In this document: positions 34,364 to 43,617 of the stretch, in pieces | Numbering within the stretch: position 1 is the stretch's first letter | Layout: every line of letters begins with the position of its first letter | Assembly (NCBI GenBank): GCA_035295745.1 | Contig: DATGIL010000106.1 | Coordinates: 1-64,000 of the forward strand | Length of the DNA stretch: 64,000 nucleotides | Direction of reading: 5' to 3' | Source: JAIQFL01 sp035295745 | GTDB lineage: Bacteria > Acidobacteriota > Terriglobia > Bryobacterales > Bryobacteraceae | Notes under the pieces: generated by a model | Database searches by the model: none | What the model saw: only the letters and a program-made list of their open reading frames with translations | What the model was told of the DNA's origin: nothing | Position numbers and translations under genes: made by a program

Positions 34364-36502
34364 ATGGCGGAACGCTCCTTCAAACGCGAGGTCCAGAAAT
34401 TGCGTCTCGGTGCCGGCGAACCGTTCCACGGCGAAGGCATCCTCGCGGTCACCAAGGCGCTCCTCGAATCCGGTGTTTCGTACGTCGCCGGATATCAGGG
34501 CGCGCCCATCTCCCACTTGATGGACGTCCTCACCGACGCCAACGACATCCTCGAGGAATTAGGCGTCCACTTCGAGCACAGCGCCTCCGAAGCCACCGCC
34601 GCGGCCACTTTGGCCGCTTCAGTGCACTACCCCTTGCGCGGCGCCGTGACTTTTAAGTCCACCGTGGGAACCAACGTCGCCTCCGACGCACTGGCCAACC
34701 TCGCGTCGGGAGGCGTGACCGGCGGCGCCCTCATTATCGTGGGAGAGGACTACGGCGAAGGCTCCAGCATCATGCAAGAGCGGTCGCATGCTTTCGCGAT
34801 GAAGTCGCAGATCTGGCTGCTCGATCCGCGACCCAACCTCCCGTCGATCGTGCGCGCCGTGGAGCATGGATTCGCGCTCTCCGAGGCCAGCCACACTCCC
34901 GTCATCCTCGAACTGCGTATTCGCGCCTGTCACGTGCATGGACGCTTCGTCGCCCGCGACAATGTGCGTCCCACGTTCACGCTGAAGGACGCAATGGAGC
35001 ATCCCGTGCGAGACGTAAGCCGCATCGTGCTGCCGCCCTCCAGCTACCTGCACGAACGCGAGAAGATCGAGAAGCGATGGCCAGCCGCGCAGTCGTACAT
35101 TCGCGATCATGCTCTAAACGAGTTCTTCTCTCCCGACGCGGAGGACTTCGGCATCATCCTGCAAGGCGGCATGTACAACACCACCATTCGCGCGCTGGAA
35201 CTGCTCGGACTCTCCGATGCCTTCGGGAATACCAAAGTCCCGCTGTACGTTCTGAACGTGACCTACCCGCTGGTGGATGACGAGATCCAACGCTTCTGCG
35301 CCACAAAGCGCGGCGTACTGCTGATCGAGGAGGGGCAGCCCGACTTCCTGGAACAGAATCTGCACAGCATCCTCCGCAAGGCCGGACTCCGCACCAAAGT
35401 ACATGGCAAGGACCTCCTGCCAATGGCCGGCGAGTACACGGCCGCAGTGGTGACTCGCGGCGTGCTCGAGTTCGTCGAACTGTACGCACCGCGCTTCATT
35501 CAGCGCGATCGGCTGCCCTCCGTGGTGCGCCCCCAGCCACGCCCGGCCGCAATGGAGGCTCTCGACCGCCAGGTGCATCCACGTCCGCCATCGTTCTGCA
35601 CCGGATGCCCCGAGCGGCCCATCTTCACCGCGTTGAAACTCGTGGAGCGGGAACTCGGATCGCACCATGTCAGTTGCGACATCGGCTGTCACCTGTTCTC
35701 GATTCTTCCGCCATTCAATATCGGCGCCACCACCATGGGGTACGGCCTCGGATGGGCCGGCGCCGCAGCGTTCAACACTCGCGAGACCGATCGCCGCACC
35801 ATCAGCATCATGGGCGATGGCGGCTTCTGGCACAACGGACTGACCAGCGGAGTGGGCAACGCGGTATTCAATCAGACCGACAGCCTGCTGGTGGTGGTAG
35901 ACAACAGTTACACCGCGGCCACGGGAGGGCAAGACATCCCGTCCTCGCAAGCCGAGAATCCGATTCGCACGACACGTCTTTCGATTGCGGGCGCGGTCCG
36001 CGGCGTGGGAGTGAAATGGGTGCGCACCATCGCCCGCACTTACGACGTCGCCGGCATGCGCGATGTGCTTCGCGAAGCACTCACCACCAGGGAGAAAGGT
36101 CCCAAGGTGCTGGTGGCGCAGAGCGAGTGCATGCTGAACCGGCAGCGGCGGTTGGAGCCGCAGGCTCGCAAGGCCGCGAGCGAAGGGCAACGTGTGGTGC
36201 GCCAGAAATTCGGCGTCGACGAGGACACCTGCACCGGCGACCACTCCTGCATCCGGCTCTCCGGCTGCCCATCGCTGACCATCCGGCCGAATCCCGATCC
36301 GTTGCGGCCCGATCCCGTCGCCACCGTGATCGATAGTTGCGTTGGCTGTGGTCTCTGCGGCGAGGTGGCACACGCGGCAGTACTCTGTCCGTCGTTTTAC
36401 CGCGCCGATATCGTCACCAATCCGAGCGCGTGGGAACGATTTGTGGCGCGCGTCCGCCTCGCCTTCATCGGATTTCTCCAGCGCCGCATGGCGCGAACCT
36501 GA
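34364..36502 (+). CDS. iorA: Indolepyruvate:ferredoxin oxidoreductase, alpha subunit
   Basis: 712 residues. The N-terminal pyrimidine-binding part (VAGYQGAPISHLMDVL) and the C-terminal thiamine-diphosphate part (GDGGFWHNG, the metal site, near residue 485) match IorA. The end carries iron-sulfur ligands: DTCTGDHSCIRLSGCP and DSCVGCGLCGEVAHAAVLCP, a [4Fe-4S] ferredoxin-like pair. The enzyme oxidatively decarboxylates aryl pyruvates from Trp, Phe or Tyr to aryl-acetyl-CoA, reducing ferredoxin. An AAGGA Shine-Dalgarno precedes the ATG. The iorB gene starts 5 bp after its stop. Confidence 0.92.
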   Translation: MAERSFKREVQKLRLGAGEPFHGEGILAVTKALLESGVSYVAGYQGAPISHLMDVLTDANDILEELGVHFEHSASEATAAATLAASVHYPLRGAVTFKSTVGTNVASDALANLASGGVTGGALIIVGEDYGEGSSIMQERSHAFAMKSQIWLLDPRPNLPSIVRAVEHGFALSEASHTPVILELRIRACHVHGRFVARDNVRPTFTLKDAMEHPVRDVSRIVLPPSSYLHEREKIEKRWPAAQSYIRDHALNEFFSPDAEDFGIILQGGMYNTTIRALELLGLSDAFGNTKVPLYVLNVTYPLVDDEIQRFCATKRGVLLIEEGQPDFLEQNLHSILRKAGLRTKVHGKDLLPMAGEYTAAVVTRGVLEFVELYAPRFIQRDRLPSVVRPQPRPAAMEALDRQVHPRPPSFCTGCPERPIFTALKLVERELGSHHVSCDIGCHLFSILPPFNIGATTMGYGLGWAGAAAFNTRETDRRTISIMGDGGFWHNGLTSGVGNAVFNQTDSLLVVVDNSYTAATGGQDIPSSQAENPIRTTRLSIAGAVRGVGVKWVRTIARTYDVAGMRDVLREALTTREKGPKVLVAQSECMLNRQRRLEPQARKAASEGQRVVRQKFGVDEDTCTGDHSCIRLSGCPSLTIRPNPDPLRPDPVATVIDSCVGCGLCGEVAHAAVLCPSFYRADIVTNPSAWERFVARVRLAFIGFLQRRMART

Positions 36503-36507
36503 TCGAC

Positions 36508-37908
36508 ATGCCGCCGCGCGCCATCACGATTGCGATCCTGGCCATGGGAGGTGAGGGCGGCGGTGTCCTCGCCGATTGGATCGTCGACCTGGCTGAGCAC
36601 GGCGGTTACTATGCGCAGACCACCTCGGTGCCGGGGGTTGCGCAGCGAACCGGCTCCACGATCTATTACATCGAACTGTTCCCGGAAGCGGCCGTCCGCG
36701 CGGCCGGGAAAGATCCAGTGCTGGCGCTGATGCCGGTACCCGGCGAAGTCGACATCGTGGTGGCGTCGGAACTGATGGAGGCCGGTCGCGCCGTACAACG
36801 CAATCTGGTGACGCCCGATCGGACGACGCTGATTGCCTCCACGCATCGCGTCTATTCGATGACGGAGCGGACTGCGATCGGTGATGGCAGGGTGGACGCC
36901 GAGTCGCTATTGGAAGGCATACGCGCCGCGGCTAAGCGATTGGTCGCCGCCGATTTCGCCGAGATCGCGCGCGACTGCGGCAGCGTGATCAGTGCCGCAC
37001 TCTTCGGTGCGCTCGCTGCGACGGAAGCGTTGCCCTTTCCCCGCGAGCGGTTCCAAGATGCGATTCGACGAGGGGGAGTAGGCGTCGACGCGAGCCTCCG
37101 CGCTTTCGAACGCAGTGGAGAGGTTCGCGCGCGCGACCTTCCAGTTCCAGACCCTGACGTCATCCGGTCCGCCGTCGAGCGCCTCGCCGATTATCAGGAC
37201 AAGCGTTACGCCGAGGAGTATCTGGAACTCCTGCAGCCCATCCGCACGGCCGACCGTGACGGGACGCTATTGCGTGAGACCGCCCGGTATCTGGCGCTCT
37301 GGATGTCCTACGAGGACGCAATTCGCGTGGCCGATTTGAAGGTCCGCGCGGCGCGCTTCGGGCGTGTCCATCGTGAGGTGAAGGCGGGCCCCGGACAACT
37401 GGTCCGCATTCACGAATTCCTGCACCCCCGCGTGGGCGAATTCGCTGATATCCTGCCCGCATCGCTCGGGCGATGGCTCCTGGCGACGCGTTGGGCGACG
37501 AGTATGGTGGCGCGCCTGGCGGGGCACGGCAAAGTCGTCGAGACCACATCCATTCGAGGATTTCTTCAGCTCTATCTGTTGGCCTGCCTGCGCCCGATGC
37601 GCCGCCGTTCTTTGCGCTTCGTTAGAGAACAGGAGCAGATCCGCCAGTGGCTCGCCCTGATTCCGCCCCTCGCCGCCGAGAACTACGCGCTCGCCTGCGA
37701 AGTGGCCGAGTGCCCGCGCCTCCTTAAAGGGTACGGCGACACGCACGAGCGAGGGGTTCGGAATTTCGTGGCGGTGATGCAGGCGCTCCCGCAATTGCGT
37801 TCCTGCAATGACGCGGCAGCGCGCCTGAAGAAACTCCGCGAGGCGGCTATGGCTGATGAGAGCGGCCAGAAGCTGGCCGAAGAACTGGCCTGCGCCGCGG
37901 CACACTGA
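36508..37908 (+). CDS. iorB: Indolepyruvate oxidoreductase, beta subunit (long form)
   Basis: 466 residues from the ATG at 36508; frame upstream overlaps iorA and is not used. The first 190 or so residues are the gamma/beta-type domain (AMGGEGGGVLADWIVDLAE, then VAQRTGSTIYYIE), which completes the thiamine enzyme with IorA. The remaining roughly 270 residues are a helical extension found in long IorB proteins (DUF6537-like by memory), absent from the short archaeal form of about 200 residues. Its role is unknown. It forms an operon with iorA. Confidence 0.88.
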   Translation: MPPRAITIAILAMGGEGGGVLADWIVDLAEHGGYYAQTTSVPGVAQRTGSTIYYIELFPEAAVRAAGKDPVLALMPVPGEVDIVVASELMEAGRAVQRNLVTPDRTTLIASTHRVYSMTERTAIGDGRVDAESLLEGIRAAAKRLVAADFAEIARDCGSVISAALFGALAATEALPFPRERFQDAIRRGGVGVDASLRAFERSGEVRARDLPVPDPDVIRSAVERLADYQDKRYAEEYLELLQPIRTADRDGTLLRETARYLALWMSYEDAIRVADLKVRAARFGRVHREVKAGPGQLVRIHEFLHPRVGEFADILPASLGRWLLATRWATSMVARLAGHGKVVETTSIRGFLQLYLLACLRPMRRRSLRFVREQEQIRQWLALIPPLAAENYALACEVAECPRLLKGYGDTHERGVRNFVAVMQALPQLRSCNDAAARLKKLREAAMADESGQKLAEELACAAAH

Positions 37909-37936
37909 CTAAGCTAAGTGGGTGGTTCGAGAAGTC

Positions 37937-37982
37937 CGCCGACGTATCGCCAGACGCTTGCTAACGCGCGCGGCTCGTTGCA
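37937..37982 (+). repeat. Solo GC-rich repeat
   Basis: CCGACGTATCGCCAGACG followed by CTTGCTAACGCGCGCGGCTC at 37956. Same subfamily as the copies at 18139 and, inverted, at 63376. It lies in the convergent gap before a double-hairpin copy. Confidence 0.75.
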
Positions 37983-38000
37983 TGAAACGATGCGCTAAGC

Positions 38001-38053
38001 GTGGCGCAAAGACTCTTCTTTGCCGTCTCGACACTTTTGTCGAGACTTTTCGG
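38001..38053 (+). repeat. Solo double-hairpin repeat
   Basis: GTGGCGC, then GCAAAGA-CTCT-TCTTTGC, then GTCTCGACA-CTTT-TGTCGAGAC and CTTTTCGGG. Nearly the same as the 14748 copy, with a changed second loop. It lies between the ends of iorB and rbsK. Confidence 0.8.
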
Positions 38054-38107
38054 GTGTTTACCAAGTCTGCCCGAAGATTCTCGACTGCCCTCCTTGCACC
38101 CAAGAGC

Positions 38108-39034
38108 TCAGCGCGATTCCCAGGCCTCCTGGAATCGTTCGATCGTAACGAAAGACATCTGAGTGCCCACCGACAGCGTCGAAAGCGCGGCGTAGACATT
38201 GGCGCGAGCAATCGCTTCAGACTCGTCGCACCCCGCCGAGAGGAAGCACGCGAAGCTCCCGATGAACGCATCGCCGGCTCCGGTGGTGTCCACGGGCTGC
38301 ACGGGATGAGCCGGAATGTGGCGGCTGCCCTCCGCTCCCGCGCACAACGCGCCATTCGCGCCCAACGTGATGATCACGCGCGGCAGTCCGCCGTCGAGCA
38401 GATGTGCCGCGCAGGAGCGCGCCTCATCCAGGCTGCGGACCGGCATTCCACTCAGCGCCTCCGCTTCGGTCTCGTTGGGGATGACGTAATCGGCATTGGC
38501 CGCTGCAGCCAGATCGAGCGACTGACCGGGGGCGGGATTCAGCACCGCGCGAATGCCGTGGCGCCGTGCGAAGACCAGCGTGTAGTAGACCGTCTCGATG
38601 GGGATCTCGAGTTGCAGCACCAGACAATCCGCACTGCGCAGCAGGTCGGCCGCGGCATCGACGTCGGCCGGCAGCAGCCGGTCGTTCGCGCCTTTTACCA
38701 CAAGGATGCGATTCTGTCCGGCGCTATCGACGAAGATCGGCGCGACGCCGCTCGACACTCCAGGGGTAATCAGAACGCGGCTTGCATCCACTCCTCGCGA
38801 CGTGAAGTTCTCGATGGTCGCCGCGCCGAAGAGGTCGTCACCCAGGCGGGCCACCATCGACACCCGTGCGCCGCACAGCCGCGCGGCCACCGCCTGATTG
38901 GCGCCCTTCCCGCCGAATCCCAAGTGAAACTCGCGCCCGAAAATTGTCTCACCCGGTCGCGGGAACTGATCGGTGAACGTGGTCAGATCGACGTTGGCGC
39001 TGCCCACAACCACGATGTGCGGCTGACGATTCAT
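38108..39034 (-). CDS. rbsK: Ribokinase (PfkB family)
   Basis: 308 residues. PfkB signatures are complete: VVGSANVDLT at residues 10-19, the first signature in FGGKGANQAVAA near 40-51, and the anion hole with catalytic Asp in DTTGAGDAFIGSF near 249-261. NPAPGQ and NETEAE are also typical of ribokinase itself, which phosphorylates D-ribose on O5 for entry to the pentose phosphate pathway. No ribose transporter is nearby. Only 15 bp separate its ATG from that of the divergent methyltransferase, and a TACAAT box in that gap implies a leaderless mRNA. Confidence 0.92.
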   Translation of the reverse strand: MNRQPHIVVVGSANVDLTTFTDQFPRPGETIFGREFHLGFGGKGANQAVAARLCGARVSMVARLGDDLFGAATIENFTSRGVDASRVLITPGVSSGVAPIFVDSAGQNRILVVKGANDRLLPADVDAAADLLRSADCLVLQLEIPIETVYYTLVFARRHGIRAVLNPAPGQSLDLAAAANADYVIPNETEAEALSGMPVRSLDEARSCAAHLLDGGLPRVIITLGANGALCAGAEGSRHIPAHPVQPVDTTGAGDAFIGSFACFLSAGCDESEAIARANVYAALSTLSVGTQMSFVTIERFQEAWESR

Positions 39035-39040
39035 GGAATC

Positions 39041-39046
39041 ATTGTA
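39041..39046 (-). promoter_or_regulatory. -10 box TACAAT, leaderless-type
   Basis: TACAAT on the minus strand, then GATTCC, then the rbsK ATG at 39034. The whole divergent gap is 15 bp, too short for a usual 5' leader on either side. Confidence 0.45.
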
Positions 39047-39049
39047 AGC

Positions 39050-39832
39050 ATGGACGTAAATCCAACGGGACGATTTTCCTCGCGCGTGGCCGACTATATC
39101 CGCTACCGGCCCTCCTACCCAGATGGGGTCATTCCTATGCTGGAGCGCGAATGCGGACTGCGGCCTGGAGCGCGGATCGCCGATATCGGGTCAGGTACCG
39201 GTCTGCTGGCACAGCTGTTCCTGCGATTTGGATGCGAGGTGTGGGGAGTGGAGCCGAATGCCGAGATGCGCCATGCGGGGGAACGATTGCTGGCTGGTGA
39301 GGGGAAATTCCACAGTGTCGAGGGACGAGCCGAGCAGACCGGCCTGCCGGCGGCGGGCATTGATCTGGTTGCCGCCGGTCAGGCGTTCCACTGGTTCGAT
39401 GCCGCGGCCGCCCGTGCCGAGTTTCGCCGGATCCTGAGGCCGCCTGGCTGGGTCGTGCTCGTCTGGAACGAACGCCTGGTGGAGGGGCGCTTTCTCGAGG
39501 AGTACGAGGCGCTCCTCAATCGCTATTCGACCGAGTATGCGCAGGTGGACCACCGGCGTATGGACGCCGGCGTCATGGACGAGTTCTTCGGACCGGGCCA
39601 ATGGAAGCTCGAGGCTATGCCGAACGCGCAGTACTTCGATCTGGATGGGTTGCTGGGGCGCCTGGATTCCTCATCGTATGCGCCGGCGCCCGGTACGGAT
39701 TCGCACGCACAAATCACAGCGGCGCTAGGCGAGCTATTTGCCCGTTCCCAGCAGAATGGCGTCGTGCCCTTCCTCTATGAAACCAAGATTTATGTCGGCA
39801 ATATCGGCTCCACTCTCTACCGAATTCCATAG
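39050..39832 (+). CDS. Class I SAM-dependent methyltransferase
   Basis: 260 residues from the ATG at 39050; an open frame reaching far upstream runs antisense to rbsK and is discarded. The SAM-binding loop IADIGSGTGLLAQLF is near residues 45-59, with an acidic strand-2 end (VWGVEPNAEM) and GQAFHWFDAAAARAEFRRIL, a segment usual in the UbiE/methyltransferase-11 group. The substrate is unknown. Starts divergently from rbsK. Confidence 0.87.
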   Translation: MDVNPTGRFSSRVADYIRYRPSYPDGVIPMLERECGLRPGARIADIGSGTGLLAQLFLRFGCEVWGVEPNAEMRHAGERLLAGEGKFHSVEGRAEQTGLPAAGIDLVAAGQAFHWFDAAAARAEFRRILRPPGWVVLVWNERLVEGRFLEEYEALLNRYSTEYAQVDHRRMDAGVMDEFFGPGQWKLEAMPNAQYFDLDGLLGRLDSSSYAPAPGTDSHAQITAALGELFARSQQNGVVPFLYETKIYVGNIGSTLYRIP

Positions 39833-40219
39833 CCATGCGACCCTCGCCATCCGGTAACGGCTCCTCGCCGCTCTTCAATTGGTCTGACTGGCCCTGTTTA
39901 CCGTAAATCTTACGCGACATTCCGGTCGCAAGGGGCGGTAAAGAGACAGAGTGTTCGCGAGACAGTATCAGCCCGCACGTGAGAGTTAGCGAAATCGGCT
40001 CACTCCGACCGATTAACTTTAACCTTCAGTAGCCATTTCTCCCAGATCTGGTACACAAACCGGCCTTTCGGACTTAACAAACAGCAATTTCATACCAAAA
40101 TTGGTCCTGCCTGTCACTAAAGGAACCGTGGATCGCCGATTGCTAACTTCGACAGGTAAAGCACGTCTTGCTGGGAGTTAAGGTTACGGCCCAAAGGCCG
40201 GACGGAGGTTTGTCAAATC
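39833..40219 (+). promoter_or_regulatory. 387-bp leader region of the second receptor gene
   Basis: No gene is seen here. AATCGG (39993) and CCGATT (40009) form an inverted repeat. Further down TAACT (40143) can pair with AGTTA (40176), enclosing AGCA-CGTCT-TGCT, and a CGGCC-CAAA-GGCCG hairpin (40187-40200) stands just before the GGAGG ribosome site at 40204-40208. This stacked arrangement suggests a structured 5' leader, possibly regulatory; no known riboswitch class was recognised. Confidence 0.35.
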
Positions 40220-43200
40220 ATGATCGAACGGGTGAGATGTAAGGGGCTACTACGCTCGCTTACGTGCCTGGCGTTACTGGCGCCGGCACTCTTCGCCCAG
40301 TCACTAACGACTGGCGACATTTCCGGAGCAGTCACGGATCCGAGTTCCGCGGCCGTTCCAAACGCTACAGTAAACTTGACTAACAAAGCCACGGGAGCTT
40401 CACAGACCGCCACAACCAATGCGCAGGGGCAGTATCACTTTTCGCTGTTGCCGCCTGGACAATACCAAGTGGAGGTCAAGACCGCCGGGTTCTCCACCTC
40501 TCAGAAAATTACGCAGGTTCAAGTGGGTCAGGCGACCGTCGTAGATGTTCAGTTGGCCCTCTCCTCGGCTAGCACGACCATCGAAGTATCCGAAGCAGCC
40601 ACCCTGGCGCAAACCGACAACGCCAATCTGGCCACTACTTTCGATGCGCAACAACTCAACAATCTTCCGGCTCCGGGTAATGACATGACCGCGTACGCCT
40701 TCAGCGCGCCAGGCGTCAGCGTCAGCACCGGCGGCGGTTATGGAAACTTCACCGTATTTGGCCTGCCAGGCGTATCGAACCTCTTCACCATCAACGGAAC
40801 CGACAACATGGACCCGTACCTGAACCTCAACAACTCGGGCGCCAGCAACCTGACGCTCGGCTCGAATGAGGTCCAGGAAGCTGCGGTGGTGATGAACGGC
40901 TACACCGGCCAATACGGACGCCAGGCTGGCGCCCAGGTAAACTACGTCACCAAGTCGGGCACCAACGCATTTCACGGGAACGCGGGCTGGTTTTACAACG
41001 GCGGGATCATGAACGCCAACGACTTCTTCAACAACGCAACGGCCACGCCTCGTCCCTTCTCGGTGTCGAACGAATGGGAAGATTCGCTTGGCGGGCGCAT
41101 CATCAAGAATAAGCTGTTCTTCTTCTTCGACAACGAAGGTCTTCGCTACGTGCTGCCTAGCGGCGGGCCGATTTACATCCCATCGCCGAGCTTCGCCAGC
41201 TATGTTCTGAATAACCTGCAGACCAAGAATCCTGCCGCGGTGCCCTTCTACACGACGGCATTCAATCTGTACGGCAATTCGTCCGGATCTTCGCGTGCCA
41301 CCCCGGTCAACGCGGGCATCGATCCCGCCTTGGGTTGCGGCGATTTCACGGGCGGAGGCTTCGGCACCACGCAGCCGTGCGCCAATGTCTTTCGCAGCAC
41401 GGTCAACAACCTGAACACCGAATGGCTACTCGCGTCCAAAGTGGACTACAACGTCACCGACAAAGATCGTCTCTACTTCCGTTACAACATGGATCGCGGA
41501 GTTCAGGCGACTGGGACGGATCCGATCAATCCGGCATTCAACGCCAACAGCGTCCAGCCGCAGTACGGCGGGCAATTCGGCTACACCCGTGTGATCGGTC
41601 CTACCATGGTGAACCAACTGCTACTCTCGGGCTCATACTACTCCGCACTCTTTGGGCCCCCGAATATCAACACCGCGCTCGCTGCCTTCCCCACGACGTG
41701 GGCCTTCACCGATGGCCTTTACTCATCGAACAACGCCACCGGCACTTCGCTCGGCGGACAGGATCAGCGCTATCCGGCCGGCCGCAAAGTGCGCCAATGG
41801 CAGTTGATCGATGACTTCTCACTCACGCACGGCACCAACGTGATCAAGTTCGGCGTCAATGTCCGCCGCAACTTTATCAGCACCTACGCCTACGGCGCGA
41901 ACACCAGCGGTCTGCTCACCTTCAATTCCATGACTGACTTCGTGAACGGCTCGCTCGACGCAGGGGCGTCGACCTACACGCAAGCCTTCGCGAACATCGG
42001 AGCGGAGCCTCTCAGCCTCTACACTCTGGGATTCTATGCTCAGGACGAGTGGAAGGTGAAGCCGAACCTCACGCTGACGCTGACTCTCCGCTTCGACCGC
42101 AATAGCAACATCAATTGCTACGCGAGCTGCTTCAACGAACTGCTGAACACCTTCGGACAGATCGCCCATTCCGCCACGACGCCGTACAACACCACGATTC
42201 ACATGGGCCTGTCGAATGCATTCCCAAGCGTGGAACCGATCGTGCCTCAGCCACGGATCGGCTTCGCCTGGAGCGTGACGCCGAAGACCGTGATCCGCGG
42301 GGGCGTGGGTTTCTTTACCGACCTGTATCAGGCCGTTCTGGCCGACCGCCTGATCACCAACAGCCCGGCCGTCACCACCTTTACCACGACCACCGGCCTG
42401 GTGGCTCTCAACAACCCGAACAGTATTTTTGCGAAGGTTGGAAACTCGGCCGCCGCATTCAACAGCGGGTTTGCTGGCGGAGCCACACTGGCGCAATTAC
42501 AGGCCACCGTTCCGGGATTTACGAAGCCGGCCTTCAATACCATTCCCAACGAGCTGTACAACCCCAAGTTCTACGAATGGAACCTGGAGGTGCAGCAATC
42601 GTTGACCAGCAAGTACCTGGTGTCGTTGAACTACGTGGGCAACCACGGGTACGACGAGCTGAGTTCCACGCTTTTTGGCAATGCTTACGCCCCGAACGGG
42701 TTCCAGGGACTCCCCACCACCGTGCCCGATCCGCGATTCGGCGAAATCCGCGAACTGAACAATCAGAGCTACTCCAACTACGACGGCATGGTCGCCTCGT
42801 TCCGGTGGCGCACGAATGCGAACTTCAGCGGGCAGTTCAGCTACACGCTCGGGCACGCGCTCGACACCTGTTCGAACGCCTGTCTGGAACCGTTCAACCT
42901 GCTCACGGCCCCGAGCATCCGTTACCAGATCAATCCACTCAGCCTGAGCTCTCTGAATTACGGTGCCGCGGACTATGACGTGCGGCACACCATCAGCGCC
43001 AACTACATCTATACAGTTCCACGCCACTTCCACAACGGCGTACTGAACCAGGTTCTCGGCGGGTGGACTGCAGCGGGCACCTTCCTATATCACTCCGGAT
43101 ATCCGTTCAGCATCACTGATACGAGCGTCCGCAGTGGGCAGATCAGCGGCGCCTCTGGCATTGCCAGCGCAGTGGTACTCGCGGATTACCTCGGCGGCCC

Positions 43201-43567
43201 GGGATATCCGAGCTGCACTACACCGAACATCACCTGTTATTCGAAGTCGCAATTCGCGACCCCGTCGGCACAGCATGACTGGGGCAACATCCCGCGCAAC
43301 TCCTTCCGCGGTCCTGGATACTTCGACACCGACATCAACGTGAACAAGACGTTCACGGTCAAAGAGAAGTACCAACTGTTGGTCGGCGCATACCTGTTCA
43401 ACGTGCTGAACCACGCCAATTTCGACTTGCCCAACAATAACATTCCGGCGGGTAATTTCGGCGAGATTCAATCGACCGTGGGCCCTCCGACGAGCGCTTA
43501 CGGATCGTTCCAGGGATCGGCGGTCTCGGGCCGCGTGATCCAGACGCAAATCAAATTCACCTTCTAA
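40220..43567 (+). CDS. Oar-like TonB-dependent outer-membrane receptor
   Basis: 1115 residues with a signal peptide (LTCLALLAPALFAQ) after a basic N-terminus. The carboxypeptidase-regulatory-like domain (ISGAVTDPSSAAVPNATVNL) covers about residues 35-115; the plug (NEVQEAAVVMNGYTGQYGRQ, VNYVTKSGTNAFHG) and barrel follow, ending in an aromatic Phe (QTQIKFTF). A GGAGG lies 11 nt before the ATG. The gene stands alone behind a long leader and encodes no linked substrate-binding lipoprotein, so the ligand is unknown. Confidence 0.88.
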   Translation: MIERVRCKGLLRSLTCLALLAPALFAQSLTTGDISGAVTDPSSAAVPNATVNLTNKATGASQTATTNAQGQYHFSLLPPGQYQVEVKTAGFSTSQKITQVQVGQATVVDVQLALSSASTTIEVSEAATLAQTDNANLATTFDAQQLNNLPAPGNDMTAYAFSAPGVSVSTGGGYGNFTVFGLPGVSNLFTINGTDNMDPYLNLNNSGASNLTLGSNEVQEAAVVMNGYTGQYGRQAGAQVNYVTKSGTNAFHGNAGWFYNGGIMNANDFFNNATATPRPFSVSNEWEDSLGGRIIKNKLFFFFDNEGLRYVLPSGGPIYIPSPSFASYVLNNLQTKNPAAVPFYTTAFNLYGNSSGSSRATPVNAGIDPALGCGDFTGGGFGTTQPCANVFRSTVNNLNTEWLLASKVDYNVTDKDRLYFRYNMDRGVQATGTDPINPAFNANSVQPQYGGQFGYTRVIGPTMVNQLLLSGSYYSALFGPPNINTALAAFPTTWAFTDGLYSSNNATGTSLGGQDQRYPAGRKVRQWQLIDDFSLTHGTNVIKFGVNVRRNFISTYAYGANTSGLLTFNSMTDFVNGSLDAGASTYTQAFANIGAEPLSLYTLGFYAQDEWKVKPNLTLTLTLRFDRNSNINCYASCFNELLNTFGQIAHSATTPYNTTIHMGLSNAFPSVEPIVPQPRIGFAWSVTPKTVIRGGVGFFTDLYQAVLADRLITNSPAVTTFTTTTGLVALNNPNSIFAKVGNSAAAFNSGFAGGATLAQLQATVPGFTKPAFNTIPNELYNPKFYEWNLEVQQSLTSKYLVSLNYVGNHGYDELSSTLFGNAYAPNGFQGLPTTVPDPRFGEIRELNNQSYSNYDGMVASFRWRTNANFSGQFSYTLGHALDTCSNACLEPFNLLTAPSIRYQINPLSLSSLNYGAADYDVRHTISANYIYTVPRHFHNGVLNQVLGGWTAAGTFLYHSGYPFSITDTSVRSGQISGASGIASAVVLADYLGGPGYPSCTTPNITCYSKSQFATPSAQHDWGNIPRNSFRGPGYFDTDINVNKTFTVKEKYQLLVGAYLFNVLNHANFDLPNNNIPAGNFGEIQSTVGPPTSAYGSFQGSAVSGRVIQTQIKFTF

Positions 43568-43617
43568 GGTGAAAGTGCGGCATGCTTTGAAGTGTTCCGG
43601 CAACGGACATAAGGAGC

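Noticed and set aside
37922..39832. A 636-residue protein ending in the methyltransferase
   Set aside because: The upstream part runs through both repeat families and antisense of rbsK. The methyltransferase proper starts at 39050.
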